Assembly (NCBI GenBank): GCA_003439945.1
Contig: QVRM01004845.1
Location: 273,814-337,813, forward strand
DNA length: 64,000 nucleotides
Direction: 5' to 3'
Origin: Dermanyssus gallinae
Taxonomy: Eukaryota; Arthropoda; Arachnida; Mesostigmata; Dermanyssidae
The notes beneath the pieces are model-generated. The model was given only the letters and a program-made list of their open reading frames with translations. It was not told where the DNA came from and did not search any database. Shown here in pieces: positions 1-10,755 of the stretch. Within the stretch, counting starts at the first letter, position 1, and the number at the start of each line of letters is the position of its first letter. The position numbers and the translations under genes are program-made.

Positions 1-430
1 TCACCCCGACGCACAAAAGGGGTTCTCGTAAGGAGCGCGAAAATTACAGACGGGTTGCTCAGTGTGCAATCCCTTGTCTGGTGATGGAGAAAATAATTGT
101 GGCCGAGCCTTACACATTTCTTGATTCGCAAAACCTGTTAGACTCATTACAACATGGGTTCACAATGGGTCGATCAACGGATACACAGTTACAAGAAGTA
201 GCTCACGATGAGGTGGTGGCCCGAAACCGAAGCAACCATCTACATGTATGCAGTGAGCTATTGGTGTTACATATTAGCTGTTTGTAGACGACCCTGAAAT
301 CTATGTTAAGGCAAATAATGACAACAACGCAGCAATTCCACAGAAAGCGATTGATGCTATATCCGTATGGGTAGAGAAAAACCGCATGCGGTTGTCTACA
401 TCCAAGTCTGCCCTCACGGGGTTGCTCGTG
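1..430 (+). pseudogene. Non-LTR retrotransposon reverse transcriptase relic (fingers plus FVDD)
   Basis: Frame 3 from the window edge reads a decayed LINE reverse transcriptase: a KRGSRKERENYRRVA segment like the family's KKGDRxxxxNYRPI, then VMEKII, then NLLDSLQHGFTMGRSTDTQL, which matches the family's conserved QHGFxxGRSTxTQL. A stop falls at 285. One frame over, the sequence resumes as FVDDPEIYV, a variant of the catalytic YADD box, followed by AIPQKAIDAISVWVEKNRMR and LSTSKS, the usual post-catalytic helix. The stretch between the two blocks is far shorter than in a working enzyme, so most of the palm has been deleted. The 5' part lies outside the window. A LINE relic is clear; the clade (jockey/CR1-like) is inferred. 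It cannot make an active protein. Confidence 0.85.
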
Positions 431-859
431 TGGACGTTATGAACAACTCATTTTAGCCTGGAGGATTTAACGTCGTTCACAAATTCGAAACGACTTACTT
501 CGTTCTAATCCCCCCTTTCGGGCTTTCGGATGCTCAAGGTACAGCGAGGAAAATCACCCTAACGTGCGGCGTTCGTGACAACGTTAGTCAATCTTTACAA
601 AATTAAAACATTTTCTATATAATGAAAGTAAGCATATATCTAGAAGTTGCATGGCCATTATTGACAGGTATTTATGGTTCTCGACCTACCCAAACTACAT
701 TTTCTCTGCCAACAGGTGGTTTGGTGTTTGTGTGTGTTTTTTTCGGTGAAAAATCGATTCCACTCACGACAGAAGTTCCGCTGCTGCACGTGGTCGCATG
801 GTGAAATGTTTCAAGTCGACTCGAGCTGCTCTAGAATTGTCGAGTTAACAGACTTCTAG
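431..859. other. No gene seen; AT-rich flank of the RT relic
   Basis: Nothing recognisable. Around 515-545 a short segment weakly resembles 20860-20890 (both read NSKR.T.F in one frame), which may be further LINE decay. Short open frames here show no family features. Confidence 0.4.
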
Positions 860-2301
860 CAAGGCGTTTGCTGAACAAACTGTTGCAGTCACAAACAGAA
901 GCCGAACAGAAGCAACAACAAGAAGGTCGAGAAGCAGAGACAAGTGAGAAGGCTGTAAAGCAGCGACGGCAGCCGGTCCCTTACACGACGACGGCAGTCG
1001 GCATTTCGCTAGTGCAGCTACCGCGTTGCCGGCAAACGATTTGGGCGCTAGGCGAACAGGACGACAACTAAACGTGCCACCAGCTCCAGCGTGACGTGAC
1101 GCCTGTGAGTAGCGCGCAGGCGCGTTCGCGGGTCGTTTTCAAAAATGAAGTTGCACCCCCTGCTGTTAGACGGCGGTGATTGCAGCAGGGTTTGCTCTCC
1201 AGATGGCATCGTCGTCTTTGTTATCGTGGTTGTTGTTGTTGTTGTCATTGTTGTTGCAATTATTGCTGCTATTGCTGCATTGTTCTTGTTGCTGCTACTG
1301 CTGGTAGCTTGTTGTTATTGCTGCTGTGGTTAATATTGTTGTTGCTGCTGATGCTATTGTTGTTGTTGTTGATGTTGCTGATGCTAATGTTGTTGTTGTT
1401 GCTGATGCTAATGTTGTTGTTGTTGTTGCTGCTGCTGATGCTATTGTTGTTGTTCCTGTTGCTGTTTGGTTAGACCGGTAGGCCGTCCAGCTATCCTGAC
1501 ACGACGCCGCCAATAACACTGACAACAACGCAGAGAGCTAGACGGAGGATCTCGATGACGACACTTACGTTTGACTGGGAGTCGGTGGAGACGACAAGGA
1601 GGGCACCATGTACGGCTCTGCTGGCGGCACGCAGATGAACGCGCGGGGGTGAGGGGGGGCGGGCTGGCTGGCAAATGCACGTCGGGTCGGCTGTTGGTGA
1701 CAGCCCGAGGTAGGCTCGGTCCCCCGCTGGTGCATGCACTACTCGGCATTTAAGCACGCAGGGGTGGGCAAACGGGCTAGCGAAAAACCGACGAGACAAA
1801 GAGTCAAGAGAGGCGAAGCTCCTCGAGTCGAGTGCAACCCAGTACACCGCCGCAGTCGCGACGACGACGACAACAACAACAACGTCGGCGACTGCAAGGA
1901 GCAAACGTTGCGTGCCACTGGAAAACGAAAAGGCTGATGATGAACTCCAATCTAAGGTAGCCGACAATGACTTTGCCAGCAGCCAAAGACGAAGAAGAAG
2001 AAGGGGGAAGAAAAGGAGAAAAGGAAGCCCCTCAGAGACAAGAATTCCCCCTTCCCACTTTTGTTTGCCCGTTTCCCCGGCGGAGAAGACGGGCGCAACA
2101 GTGGAATGATGACAGTAGCGACAGAACGACAGCAGCCAACGCTCAGATTCGGTACCAACAATAGGTGCAGCAGCAGCAGCTGCAACAGCAGCAAGATCAA
2201 CAGCTCGTAGTGGTTCCGTAGTAGTGGTTGGGATAGTCGCAGCTGCTGCATGCTCTGGAATTAGCTAACCGCCAAGGAACTAGTTTTCTCAGTAAACTGT
2301 C
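860..2301 (+). other. GC-rich triplet-repeat block, possibly 5' UTR or promoter region
   Basis: Composition changes from AT-rich flanks to GC-rich sequence with CAA/CAG strings (880-960, 2165-2200), a long imperfect TTG/CTG array (about 1225-1460) and purine-rich runs (1990-2040). A possible splice donor, CTGTGAGTAG, lies near 1104. No conserved protein domain is seen; the leucine- or valine-rich frames are microsatellite translations. T-poor, CAA-rich DNA of this kind is common in 5' untranslated exons of arthropod genes, so a promoter or leader region for the candidate exon at 2302 is plausible but unproven. Confidence 0.3.
1225..1460. repeat. (TTG/CTG)n imperfect trinucleotide array
   Basis: About 235 bp of TTG, CTG and GAT-type triplets with interruptions. 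All three frames on each strand are open in places, giving artificial poly-Leu, poly-Val, poly-Cys, poly-Thr or poly-Ala frames. Confidence 0.9.
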
Positions 2302-2340
2302 ATGGCGACGACCACGGTAACGACGGTGGCGGCGGCAACT
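2302..2340 (+). CDS. Possible first coding exon (13 codons) with splice donor
   Basis: An ATG in the context CTGTCATGG opens a 13-codon frame reading MATTTVTTVAAAT, followed directly by GTAAGA, a good donor match. Exactly there the composition changes from GC-rich to AT-rich with stops in every frame, as at an exon-intron edge. The Thr/Ala/Val-rich start resembles low-complexity N-termini of arthropod regulatory proteins, but no family can be named and no next exon was found. If real, the transcript runs left to right and the DNA after 2340 is intron. A chance ATG next to a chance GTAAGA is the alternative. Confidence 0.22.
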
Positions 2341-3237
2341 GTAAGAATTAATAATATACTAATTCTCTATTTTCCGTCCTACCCTTTGTTATTCTCGGAT
2401 TCTTCCGCCAGCCGCGTCGTCCTAGCGGTATCAAAGAAATAAGCAAAGAGAAAGCGGATTGTCGACAACGTTGTAACCTACGATCGCTGTCTGCGCACAG
2501 CAAAAACAAAGCAGGTCAACTGTTATATGTGTGCAGACTGGCTACTCCCAAATCTCCTAATCTAAGTTGCCATCAGATATGCTACGTGCACTAAGGGCGA
2601 TGTGGCGATCGAACGTTTTTGTTTTCGACGAAAGCCAGTAAGCCAGAAACAGACGTAATTATTAAGAGTCTGCTGGTAACATAGGTGTCTACACGTACGC
2701 ACGTGCTGCATCATATAGGACTTTTTCTCTGGAAACTCGAGAGGAGCAGCATCAGGGAACAGAGAAGATCCAAGCAGCAACCGGGCAAAAGACGATATAC
2801 GATGACAGTTGTACAGAGAAAGACTGGTTGTTAGTAGTTAAAAATAAATCGATTATTGTAGGCGATCTATTTTTGACAACGTTTATGGGATCGTTCGAAA
2901 CCATGAAGAATGGAACAAATTACGCGAACCCGGATACTCCGGATTTGCGGGGAAGGAGGAAGGGGCGAGTAAGCTAGCAAGTATTTTCAGCGTAGCAGAC
3001 CAATATAATCTCATCTTATTAGACGTATTGTAAGTAGAGTGTTTAGTCTTTATACCTCTTGTTAGTAAACAGCATGGGACTGCTTGAATAGCGGAGGCGA
3101 ATGAAAATTTCATACTCGCTACTTCGTATAAACAAACTGACAGCAGACGGTCCTGGTACACGTTGTTCTGAAACGTTCAAGCCATATGGCTTATGCGCTC
3201 TTAGAGTACTATTGTATAATCCCTGCTGAGCAGCACG
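2341..3237. other. No gene seen
   Basis: AT-rich anonymous DNA. No RT, transposase or tRNA-like motif was found on either strand. Confidence 0.5.
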
Positions 3238-3245
3238 GATACCAT

Positions 3246-3426
3246 ATTTTTTGGAGCTGGTCCTTAGCCAACACTTACCATGCACGGGACTGCTCTCGCT
3301 TGCTTCGTGAGACGGACCTCACAAATACCAATGTGCAACGTTGAAGCTCGAACCTGTGCACCTATGTGTCTCTTCTAGTCGCGAGGCGCACGCGAATACA
3401 CATACCACTTTACCAAGCTCGACACA
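3246..3426 (-). mobile_element. tRNA-derived SINE, family A, copy 1
   Basis: Read on the minus strand from 3421 downward, this copy has a tRNA-like head with a pol III B box, GGTTCGAGCTTC (about 3344-3355), followed by the shared segment CAACGTTGCACATT. It then has a tail containing AGCAGTCCCGTGCATGG and TTGGCTAAGGACCAGC. The same blocks occur in the same order in the element at 22720-22906, for example AGACACATAGG, GTTGCACATT, GCAGTCCC and TTGGCTGAGAGTCAGC, so the two copies define one family. GATACCAT flanks both sides (3238-3245 and 3427-3434) as a target-site duplication. SINEs encode no protein and are mobilised by LINE reverse transcriptase. This copy is more diverged and lacks a long homopolymer tail. 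Confidence 0.85.
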
Positions 3427-3434
3427 GATACCAT

Positions 3435-3740
3435 TTTATCTGCTCTACTGCTCCATGTTTGTCAAATTTGACATCCTCATGCAAAGGTAAAGGTGTGGCA
3501 CAACACTCTAAATCCACTCTTGCACGTAACTGGAGACGGAACCACATTCGGATTCATGGTCATCTTAGCTGCTAAGTTTGCATGTCCATAATCAACAGCT
3601 GCAACGTAAACTATTAATCGTTCGCAATGAGCTGCCTGAGTTGTAATCCTGCCCAAATAATACAAACATATTGTTTACTTCGCAATAACTTTGCGTTTCA
3701 AGATGGCACATAATTACAATACAGTCGTCATGGTCAGTGC
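3435..3740. other. No gene seen
   Basis: Anonymous DNA between a SINE and a LINE relic. Confidence 0.5.
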
Positions 3741-3744
3741 TGGA

Positions 3745-4064
3745 CCCCTTCAATGGTTAGTGCTGGCGCGGCCCGGGCTAGTCATGGTTCGGCTCTCGCC
3801 GAGGCAAACAAGGTTAGAAAGTACCAGAACATTGGGTACCTGTACAAGTTTTATCTCTTTGCCTTCGGGACCCTTGGCGGGCCCGGTCCATCCACTCGAA
3901 GTTTGCTACAAAAGGTCGGGAAACGCCTGATTCTAGCCAGCGGAGACAAACGAGCGGGTGATTTTCTCAGACAGCGCCTGTCGCTGGATGTGCAACGGGA
4001 CAATGCGGCCTCGGTTCGGGGCACTCTCCAGAAATGGCTGGTCCCTACACTGGACCCCCCGTAA
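3745..4064 (+). pseudogene. LINE-type polyprotein C-terminal relic
   Basis: An open segment reads ALAEANKVRKYQNIGYLYKF, then FGTLGGPGPS, then GDKRAGDFLRQRLSLDVQRDN and AASVRGTL before a TAA at 4062-4064. This matches, from memory, the extreme C-terminus of a class of invertebrate reverse-transcriptase-linked proteins (EAxKxxKY ... G ... RAGxFLxQRIS ... GNAAxxxGT). The minus-strand relic at 21340-21760 ends in ASRLAEANKCRKYINL, so it supplies the preceding part of the same family. Upstream of about 3745 the frame is lost. The family assignment rests on pattern memory and the clade is uncertain. Confidence 0.65.
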
Positions 4065-4129
4065 CGATGCACATGTTCGCAGGGACTAAAATGTCATGTC
4101 CCCACCCTGAATGATTGATTACATACAAT

Positions 4130-4260
4130 CGTCATTATATATGTACAAATAATGGGAGAAGCCCAGAGTGACAACGTCAGCCCAATACTGTTCAGCAGAT
4201 TAATCGGCGATGTTCCACACGAAGTAGAAGGCTTGACAGATTTGTCAAAACTGTGGCTTA
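4130..4260 (+). pseudogene. Reverse transcriptase palm-motif relic
   Basis: One frame reads GEAQSDNVSPILFSRLIGDV followed by PHEVEG. This is the conserved RT block GxxQGDxLSPxLFxxxIxDLPxxxE of LINEs, with the Gly after Gln replaced by Ser. No YADD box follows in any frame within a few hundred bases, so only a fragment survives. It lies downstream of the C-terminal relic ending at 4064, the wrong order for one element, so it comes from a separate insertion or a rearrangement. Confidence 0.7.
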
Positions 4261-4299
4261 CGTCAATAGTGTATTTATATTTGATAAAGCTAGACTTTA

Positions 4300-5570
4300 G
4301 GCTTCTGCGTCTTATTTTCAGAATGTGGACCTGTAATATATTTTACCTAAGGCGGCCGGTCGTATTGTCATACATATTGTCATGACACTGTTTATATGAT
4401 ATAGATAAGAGTTATTAGGTTAATACTATATTAAGAGCTACGAACCCTAGGTTATATGTAAAATATATAAAACAAAATGTATCGCTTTTGTTTTACCAAG
4501 ACAGTTACACAATTGTCGGGTGTGTTGCTATTTTTTTACTTTTCTCTCTCGCTACGCGCATGCCACAATGATTTGCACGTGTGCTGCACTTAGGGCCTTG
4601 ACCTTGAGTCAAGCCATTACACTCACATAACGATGTTGTGACGGTACAATAATAATGGAATTGTTCTGACGACTACCATCGCTGCCGTTATTACTAGTTC
4701 TGACTAGAGTACACGCAAACACACTATTTGTTTGACGTTACTCTCAACTAGAACTAGGAACACATGCTTTCATCAGAAGACGCCAGTTGTTTCGAAGACG
4801 AAGTTGTTTCTACTTTGTTTTGTGCAGAGCCCGTCGCAGCACAAGGACACTCAAGGGCGATAGCCGAAATATCGGCTATAGCATAAAAGCGCTCAGCCCC
4901 CTAACGCCCGTAGCCTCGCTCGAACGCTGCGACTCGATTTTACTTCAAAGGACTCGAATCGCTTAAATTGTCATGTAGATTGCACCGCGACGCAACAGTT
5001 GCCATTGTTCCTTTGGAAGACGGGCTGGACCGGGCTAAGTTTGGTTGGGTTGCCACTTTCGGCTGGCTCCTCTACGTCGAAGATCCGTCGATCGTGGCCT
5101 TCGTCGTTCCGTATTGGCAGCAGCAGCAGCGATAGAGGCGCTCTTCCGCTACGCGTCCAGCCGTCAACACCCGCCAAGGCGCCTTGTGTTACCGTCGTTT
5201 CGACGCCGAGAGCAGGAAAACGGGTGAAGTTCCTCGTTGCAAGCGGGTCGTTGGCGTAATCGGTTGGTTGTTCATTCAGCTAGCTCTTTTGGTTTGAATC
5301 GGCACAAACAAAAGGTGGCAGTGGCCGTGGCACTTTCAGTCAAACGCGGAACAGCTTCACGACGTGATCTGCTTCGCACCTTTGTGTTGGACGCGGGTGT
5401 TGTACAATAGAATAGCTCGTCGCGCACTCTATAGTTATATTATAATTGGCTATAGCCATAGAAGACTCCAAACTACAGCCAATGGCAATACCTCACTTAC
5501 GTGTATTCTTTGTATTTAGTAAACACTATCGAAACGCAATCATGTTGTAACGTACGGTAAATGTCCCCAT
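4300..5570. other. No gene seen
   Basis: AT-rich to 4980, then a GC-richer patch (4990-5260) with a CAGCAGCAGC string near 5120. No supported coding region. Confidence 0.5.
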
Positions 5571-5577
5571 GTAAATA

Positions 5578-6115
5578 TCCGGCGGGCGGTGAACTCAGTC
5601 CGTTGCTGTTTTAGAAACTATTTAGAGAGCTACTGGACTGGGTGATGCAGGGGTAGACACGAGAGTGGGCAAGTACCCTAATGTACGCAGATGACATTGC
5701 GATCTATAGGGGGATTTATTTAATTAACATTAGGGTTGAACAGGAATTTGAGAGTCTAATTGATTATATGGACGAGAGTAGCTAAATGCTAAGCAAGATA
5801 AATAACTTCGAGACGGTCGATTGGCGAAAGACAGCATTCTTCGAGCTAGGATTAATGCAGCAAATTTTGTGAATTAAAAACAGTAGGACGAACAGTAATC
5901 AGCGAGAAAAGACGTTCTTCGCGCTATGTAGTAAAGCGAGCTAGTGAGTTTTTTAATCAATTTACTTATTTGGGGTTAACTAGAACATTTGAATGGTGGC
6001 AGTTTTCAAAACCAGCGGCAGCAACCCCGCAGGAGCTGCCAATATGCATCGTGTCCGCCCCTTTTAAGATTAACGTAGAACCAATACCAACATTCGGATA
6101 TTACTTATATGAAAG
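5578..6115 (+). pseudogene. Reverse transcriptase relic with YADD box
   Basis: In one frame with two internal stops the sequence reads AGGELSPLLF, then KLFRELLDWVMQG, then STLMYADDIAIYRG, then RVEQEFESLIDYMDE. These are the LINE RT palm block GGxLSPLLF, the catalytic YADD and the following helix, at roughly normal spacing. Near 6075-6115 another frame reads INVEPIPTFGYYLYE, resembling the family's INxxxIPxVxxFKYLG segment. Stops inside the palm and shifts between blocks mean it is dead. No C-terminal nuclease or zinc motif was found downstream. Confidence 0.85.
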
Positions 6116-6119
6116 AAAT

Positions 6120-8300
6120 TAAGGGAGGCAGATCTCTGGACAATTACTGGACAGAGTTAGATTTTTCTCATAAAACGTATTTTGGAGTTAGCTAATTTTT
6201 GTAGGATGATATAAGTTTATTTTTTTGGAAGGGGGGGGGGGGTGTAATGACAAAGTAACGGCAGTCACGATGGCGTTTACCTAGGACAAGAGCTATCTTT
6301 GAGCTAGCTTTTGAGACCAAGACTATGAACACGGGGGAAATTAAATGACATTCACATAGAAATGTACACTAGGATAGCGATGAGAAATGCGAGCTGGCGG
6401 GCAGCCGGATATAAGAATAGGCATCTAACGATCTGTGCAATATTTGTTTGATACAACTTCCTGTAATATGTAGGTTTGCTCATACCGAGAATTAGCTAAC
6501 CCCACAACCTGTTTCATGAAAAAAAATTAACTCTATCTAATTACTGTAGGCCTGCCTTTCGTAATTTGTCCGATATGAGTGTTATCTGCCACTGTTTTTT
6601 GCCAGTTCATACTAAGCCCATCTCGTCCATAAAATCTATTAGTCTTTCTGGTTCCTGCTTAATCCTAAGAAGACTTCTACAATAGACGCGTACATTAAAG
6701 TCCACCCCTGCCTCACTCGGTTAGGCAGTCTCCCCAATAGTTTTGAAAAAAAAACACCTAAATACATAGAAGGCATCATAAATGTGCAAATAACAAAAGC
6801 TAATTGAGCAACATGCGTCGCGTGCTCTTAAAACTCAAGCCCGTTTGAAACGCGTAACTGAGCTCTTTAACAGCCCAAGGTCAGGTACAGTCTGGCCATT
6901 TACGGTGTGTACAATAATACAACCGACATTTAACATTGCCTACTGGTCTCATCATTTCTCAAGGACTTATGTTATACTGTGAACAGCTGACGATTGAACG
7001 ACAATCAGAATTACTTCTACGTCCTGAACGGAATTTATATTTATAACTAGCCGACCCACAATTTGCCAAATCTTTTGTCAGACAGATATTGTTTAGTATG
7101 AAGAAAATCGTTTGCTTTTAAGCCAAGGCCTAGCGCTCATACTTGCGTAACTTGTGAAGAACAAGAATAGCATCTGATATGCTTGTGAAGAACAAAAATT
7201 GCACCTGATTTGCGAAATCATTTCGTTTCAATCCAAGTGATGATTATGATAGGCAGAACGGTAGCGCATGTTATCGAGTCGTTTCTCACTCCAGCATTAT
7301 GTCCGGCGTTTCCTATTCATTTTGGTCAGCGCGGCGGCGCAGCGTCGGTAGGAAATCCGTTGAAACCAACATCAACGGCTCTTCGTGGAAAAGCACGACA
7401 CCATGCACATAGGCGGTTATCGTAAGAAACCAAAAACAGAACTGAGCCCGAAGGACTTTGACCTGTGCAGCTTCAGGATCCGTCAGAAAACCTTCAGTCG
7501 CTAAAAGTAGGAGTGGAGGTAAATGCTAAAACACTGCTCAGTATACATTTAAGAAGTACATCAGACCTATAATTGTTCAGCTATTTGATAATAGCTAGAT
7601 AGACGATGCTACGGTTGTCATTGTAATCACAGTGTGTGGTACGAATCGAACCACTTGGCTGTCTGATTCGTTTTTTTCAAAAAATGTTTTATGTTGTCTA
7701 CAGCAGTCCTATAAACACACCCGTGACTTACTGTAAGATTATGTAAGATATTGGTCATATAACAAAATGTGTTTTGAGCTGATAGCAGGCTACTGACAGG
7801 CACTTTTTATTTTGTTTTGGTTTTGTTCGAGCAAGTCCGTCACAAGTGTACATTGAAAAACAGCTAGAGCATCATGTTCGCCGTTAAATGGGGCCGAAGC
7901 TCCGATATCTTGAAGACAAGATCTTGTAGTCGATAGAGAGCAAGGACAGCGTAACCAGACCAAAACCTCGTTGGAACCTCCACAAACTGCAGACACACGT
8001 TTTTGATTATTCGGAACTTTATGTAAACAGTCTTAACGGATCTACCGTGATGCGCAGGTTGTCCAGTATTCGCGCAAGGTACACGTCACTGGCAAAGCAT
8101 ACCAAACTAAAAAAATCCATGCAAAACCCCTTCAAAACTTAGCAGATTGTAGTGGTATAAAACTTTTTTTAAATTATATTCTTAGAGGTGGCGTCTACAA
8201 TGGAGGGAGAGGCCTGATTGGGAGCAGAAGTTACTCAGTTTAAGTCATCTGCGATCATGTCGTCATCATAATCTATACTGTAGGTTCTACCCTTCAGTTC
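6120..8300. other. No gene seen
   Basis: Anonymous AT-rich DNA with a poly-G tract at about 6232-6242. Open frames are short and featureless. Confidence 0.5.
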
Positions 8301-8306
8301 ATATTC

Positions 8307-8351
8307 AATCGACAGTCGGGACGGACGGTGTATATGTCCCGACTGTCGATT
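8307..8351. repeat. Perfect 16-bp inverted repeat (hairpin)
   Basis: AATCGACAGTCGGGAC at 8307-8322 is followed by a 13-nt spacer and its exact reverse complement at 8336-8351. It is a strong stem-loop, not flanked by the T run expected of a pol III or bacterial terminator. Function unknown; it may be the core of a small hairpin repeat. Confidence 0.9.
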
Positions 8352-8670
8352 AAAACTAGATAAATTCAACCGTGCCAAGTGTGCACTTCTATGTAAAATA
8401 CGATCTTGGGTATACACATAGGAGCCTATATGTCTATATATCTAGCTAAGCATATATTATATATACATAGTACAAGGGAATTCCCGCACATGCCGCCAGC
8501 AGCTACAGCAACAGTGGGCAGACCAAACCGCACCAATGACCACAGGATACGTTGGCATGGCATCGCAGGCAGCAAACTTGAAATCGATCGTCTGAAAGCT
8601 GTCTAAAGCCTTAACTAAAGGTTCGTCTGACCGTCGGGCCGTTACCGGGGTTAGACGGTTGCCGGGGGTC

Positions 8671-9046
8671 TGTGGCCCGCCGATACTATATTATACTATA
8701 CACTTCTAGTACGAAAACTACTACCCCCCCCCCCCCCCCACCCGCTCCGCCCGTTCTACTACTGCTGCTACGAGGCACCGCCACATCCACAACAGCTTGG
8801 CTTGCGGTTAGCCCATTTACAAAAGCTGCTACTACTAGCGCGGAGCGGGCGGGCGACTGCTTCTCGAGGGCCGCATGAAAAATGGCCCGACAGCAAAAGG
8901 GCACCGCCTCCTTTTCCTGGTTCTCCTCCTCATGCTCCCCTTCCGCCAGGTCGTTTGCCGCCCGCGTGTGTACATGCGTATGCGTTAGCACTGCCATATC
9001 ACTATTTATATTGTATGTGTACGTACAATATGCATCTCTCTCCTCT

Positions 9047-9089
<43 letters not shown>

Positions 9090-9760
9090 GTGTGTATCCA
9101 TATAGGACCACGAAGGGTTACCCGACCCTTACCTCGTTTCGAGCCAGAACTCGGCGGGACGCGTCAAGGAAAGAGCGCAAAAGAAAGAGAGATATGTGTT
9201 ATTAATCAAAAGCTCACATGCCTCCGCCCGCCGCCGTATGATCGGCGTCCTCATCGTCGTCGTCGTCGTCACAAAGGGATACATACTGGCACGTATGTTG
9301 CTGCGTACACCCCGCTCCCCCGCCCCCCCCCCCCCGTCTTCCTCGCCCTTTCAGCCTTCTTCCACAAAGAAACCACAAGCTGATTAGTATAAGAAAAAGA
9401 AAACGAAAAAATGATGTGTCGGGTCCATTACACTCTCGACCTCAATACGATCAATTCTTTCTTTATGAATTCTCGTCGACGCTGCCCATGCTGGTGCTCC
9501 TGCTGCTGCTGCCGCAACTTCGGCAGGCTTCGCATCGCAGACCGCACCGACACCCTCTGAACGGTGTTATGCCATCCAAATGCTCTAAGCAGTTGCTGTT
9601 GTTGCTGTTGCTGCTGTTGTTGTTGCAGTTGTTGTTATTGTTGTTGTTGTTGTCGTCGTTCATGTTGTTGTTGTTTTTTGCGTCATGTCTGGATCCGTTA
9701 ATTTACTTGTCAATCCTCTCCGACACTTCGCGTCCTCATCTTGCGTAGTGGAAAATTCAG
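8671..9760. repeat. Low-complexity block: poly-C, (TC)n, (TA)n, (TTG/CTG)n
   Basis: It contains a poly-C tract (about 8725-8739), (TC)n at 9038-9068 running straight into (TA)n at 9069-9089, a second poly-C near 9325-9335, and a TTG/CTG array at about 9591-9680. The 193-residue plus-strand frame across 8802-9383 is Pro/Ser/Leu/Tyr-rich because it translates these arrays. No gene is supported. Confidence 0.75.
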
Positions 9761-10287
9761 CAAAAGTATAGGAGACAACAAAATCCCTCCACGATGCACG
9801 ATCCGTATGTTTGATTGCGATAGTGGCAATAGTAATGCTAAGTACTGCAGTGAGTGTTTGTACATTTAAACTTTTGTTATGATAGCGCCTTATGTGATCC
9901 GAACCCGAGAAACAAACCGGATTTTCTTGCTGGCTGAGTCGCAAGCTGCCTTAGGCGAGCATGTAGCTTTGCGGTCGTGACAGACAGCGTGTCGACCGCT
10001 TTTATTAGGTGTTATTTTCCAAGTATAACGAATTTAGTATTTCTTCCATATTCCGTACGTCATTTCAACCTTCAACTACTTTTTGTGGTTAGAAGCGCTC
10101 AAAGGCGCCTGTCGACTGCAAAATCTGGGACTTGTTCATACAAAGGAATCTAAGTACAGCAAAGAAGACCAACCGTTTTGTTAGCCCTATGGCACGTCAC
10201 GAGAATTCACACCGAGCGGATCTTCTATGAGCCCAAAATGGTCAGCACCTCCTCTTATAGAAACATAACACGGCGCTCAAGTCTATA
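9761..10287. other. No gene seen
   Basis: Anonymous DNA without recognised motifs. Confidence 0.5.
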
Positions 10288-10364
10288 CACACATATATTG
10301 TATATTGTTATATAGTTGCATAGTATACAGTTAACTTTAAGGCTCACGTCTAAGGTTTTTTTTC

Positions 10365-10505
10365 CAATAGGTCCTAACTTATGGAAGACATTAGTGGCTG
10401 CGTAGAGAAAATAGAGTGTAAAAGAGAGAGTTCAGTCAAACAGAAGACAGAAAGTACGATGCTCTCTAGCTGCTGCGCTGCAACGCCAACACGGCAGGCT
10501 GCCGT
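10365..10505 (+). repeat. 141-bp dispersed repeat, copy A
   Basis: It matches 12136-12276 over the full 141 bp with no net length change; in the 42-codon open part most mismatches would change the amino acid. Both copies start near CAATAGGTCCTAA and end at GGCAGGCTGCCGT. Copy A is also bracketed by a diverged direct repeat of about 35 bp containing TATATAGTTGCATAGTA (10289-10325 and 10507-10543), as if inserted by, or carried in, a larger repeat. The equal length looks gene-like, but the substitution pattern does not suggest protein constraint. Confidence 0.85.
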
Positions 10506-10671
10506 ACACATATTTTGTATATTATTATATAGTTGCATAGTAATATATATAATATATATATATATATTATTTGTAAGGCTATTGCCCGTGTACGGTTTTT
10601 TCATGTCATGGCTAATTTTTTATCCACTTTGGCATTTACCTTGTCTAAATCAAAAACCTTGCAAACCAATT

Positions 10672-10755
10672 TAAGAGTGGCCGATCTGGGTCTCGAACTT
10701 AGTCCTCCCGAATGCAAGGCAAAGGCTTTGCCACTAAGCCATCTTGCTCGGTAAT
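10672..10755 (-). mobile_element. tRNA-like SINE head, family B
   Basis: On the minus strand from about 10752 the sequence reads CAAGATGGCTTAGTGGCAAA, with an A-box-like TGGCTTAGTGG, and about 35 nt later GTTCGAGACCC, a B box. This spacing is that of a pol III tRNA promoter. The body would continue toward about 10580. It does not resemble family A (22720-22906). It is unlikely to be a working tRNA gene because the arms do not pair into a clear cloverleaf and no terminator directly follows. No target duplication was found. Confidence 0.65.

Noticed and set aside
1180..1528. Poly-Leu, poly-Cys and poly-Thr/Ala frames
   Set aside because: Produced by the (TTG/CTG)n array in different frames and strands.
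8802..9383. 193-codon plus-strand open frame
   Set aside because: Spans poly-C, (TC)n and (TA)n tracts; composition explains the absence of stops and no domain is visible.
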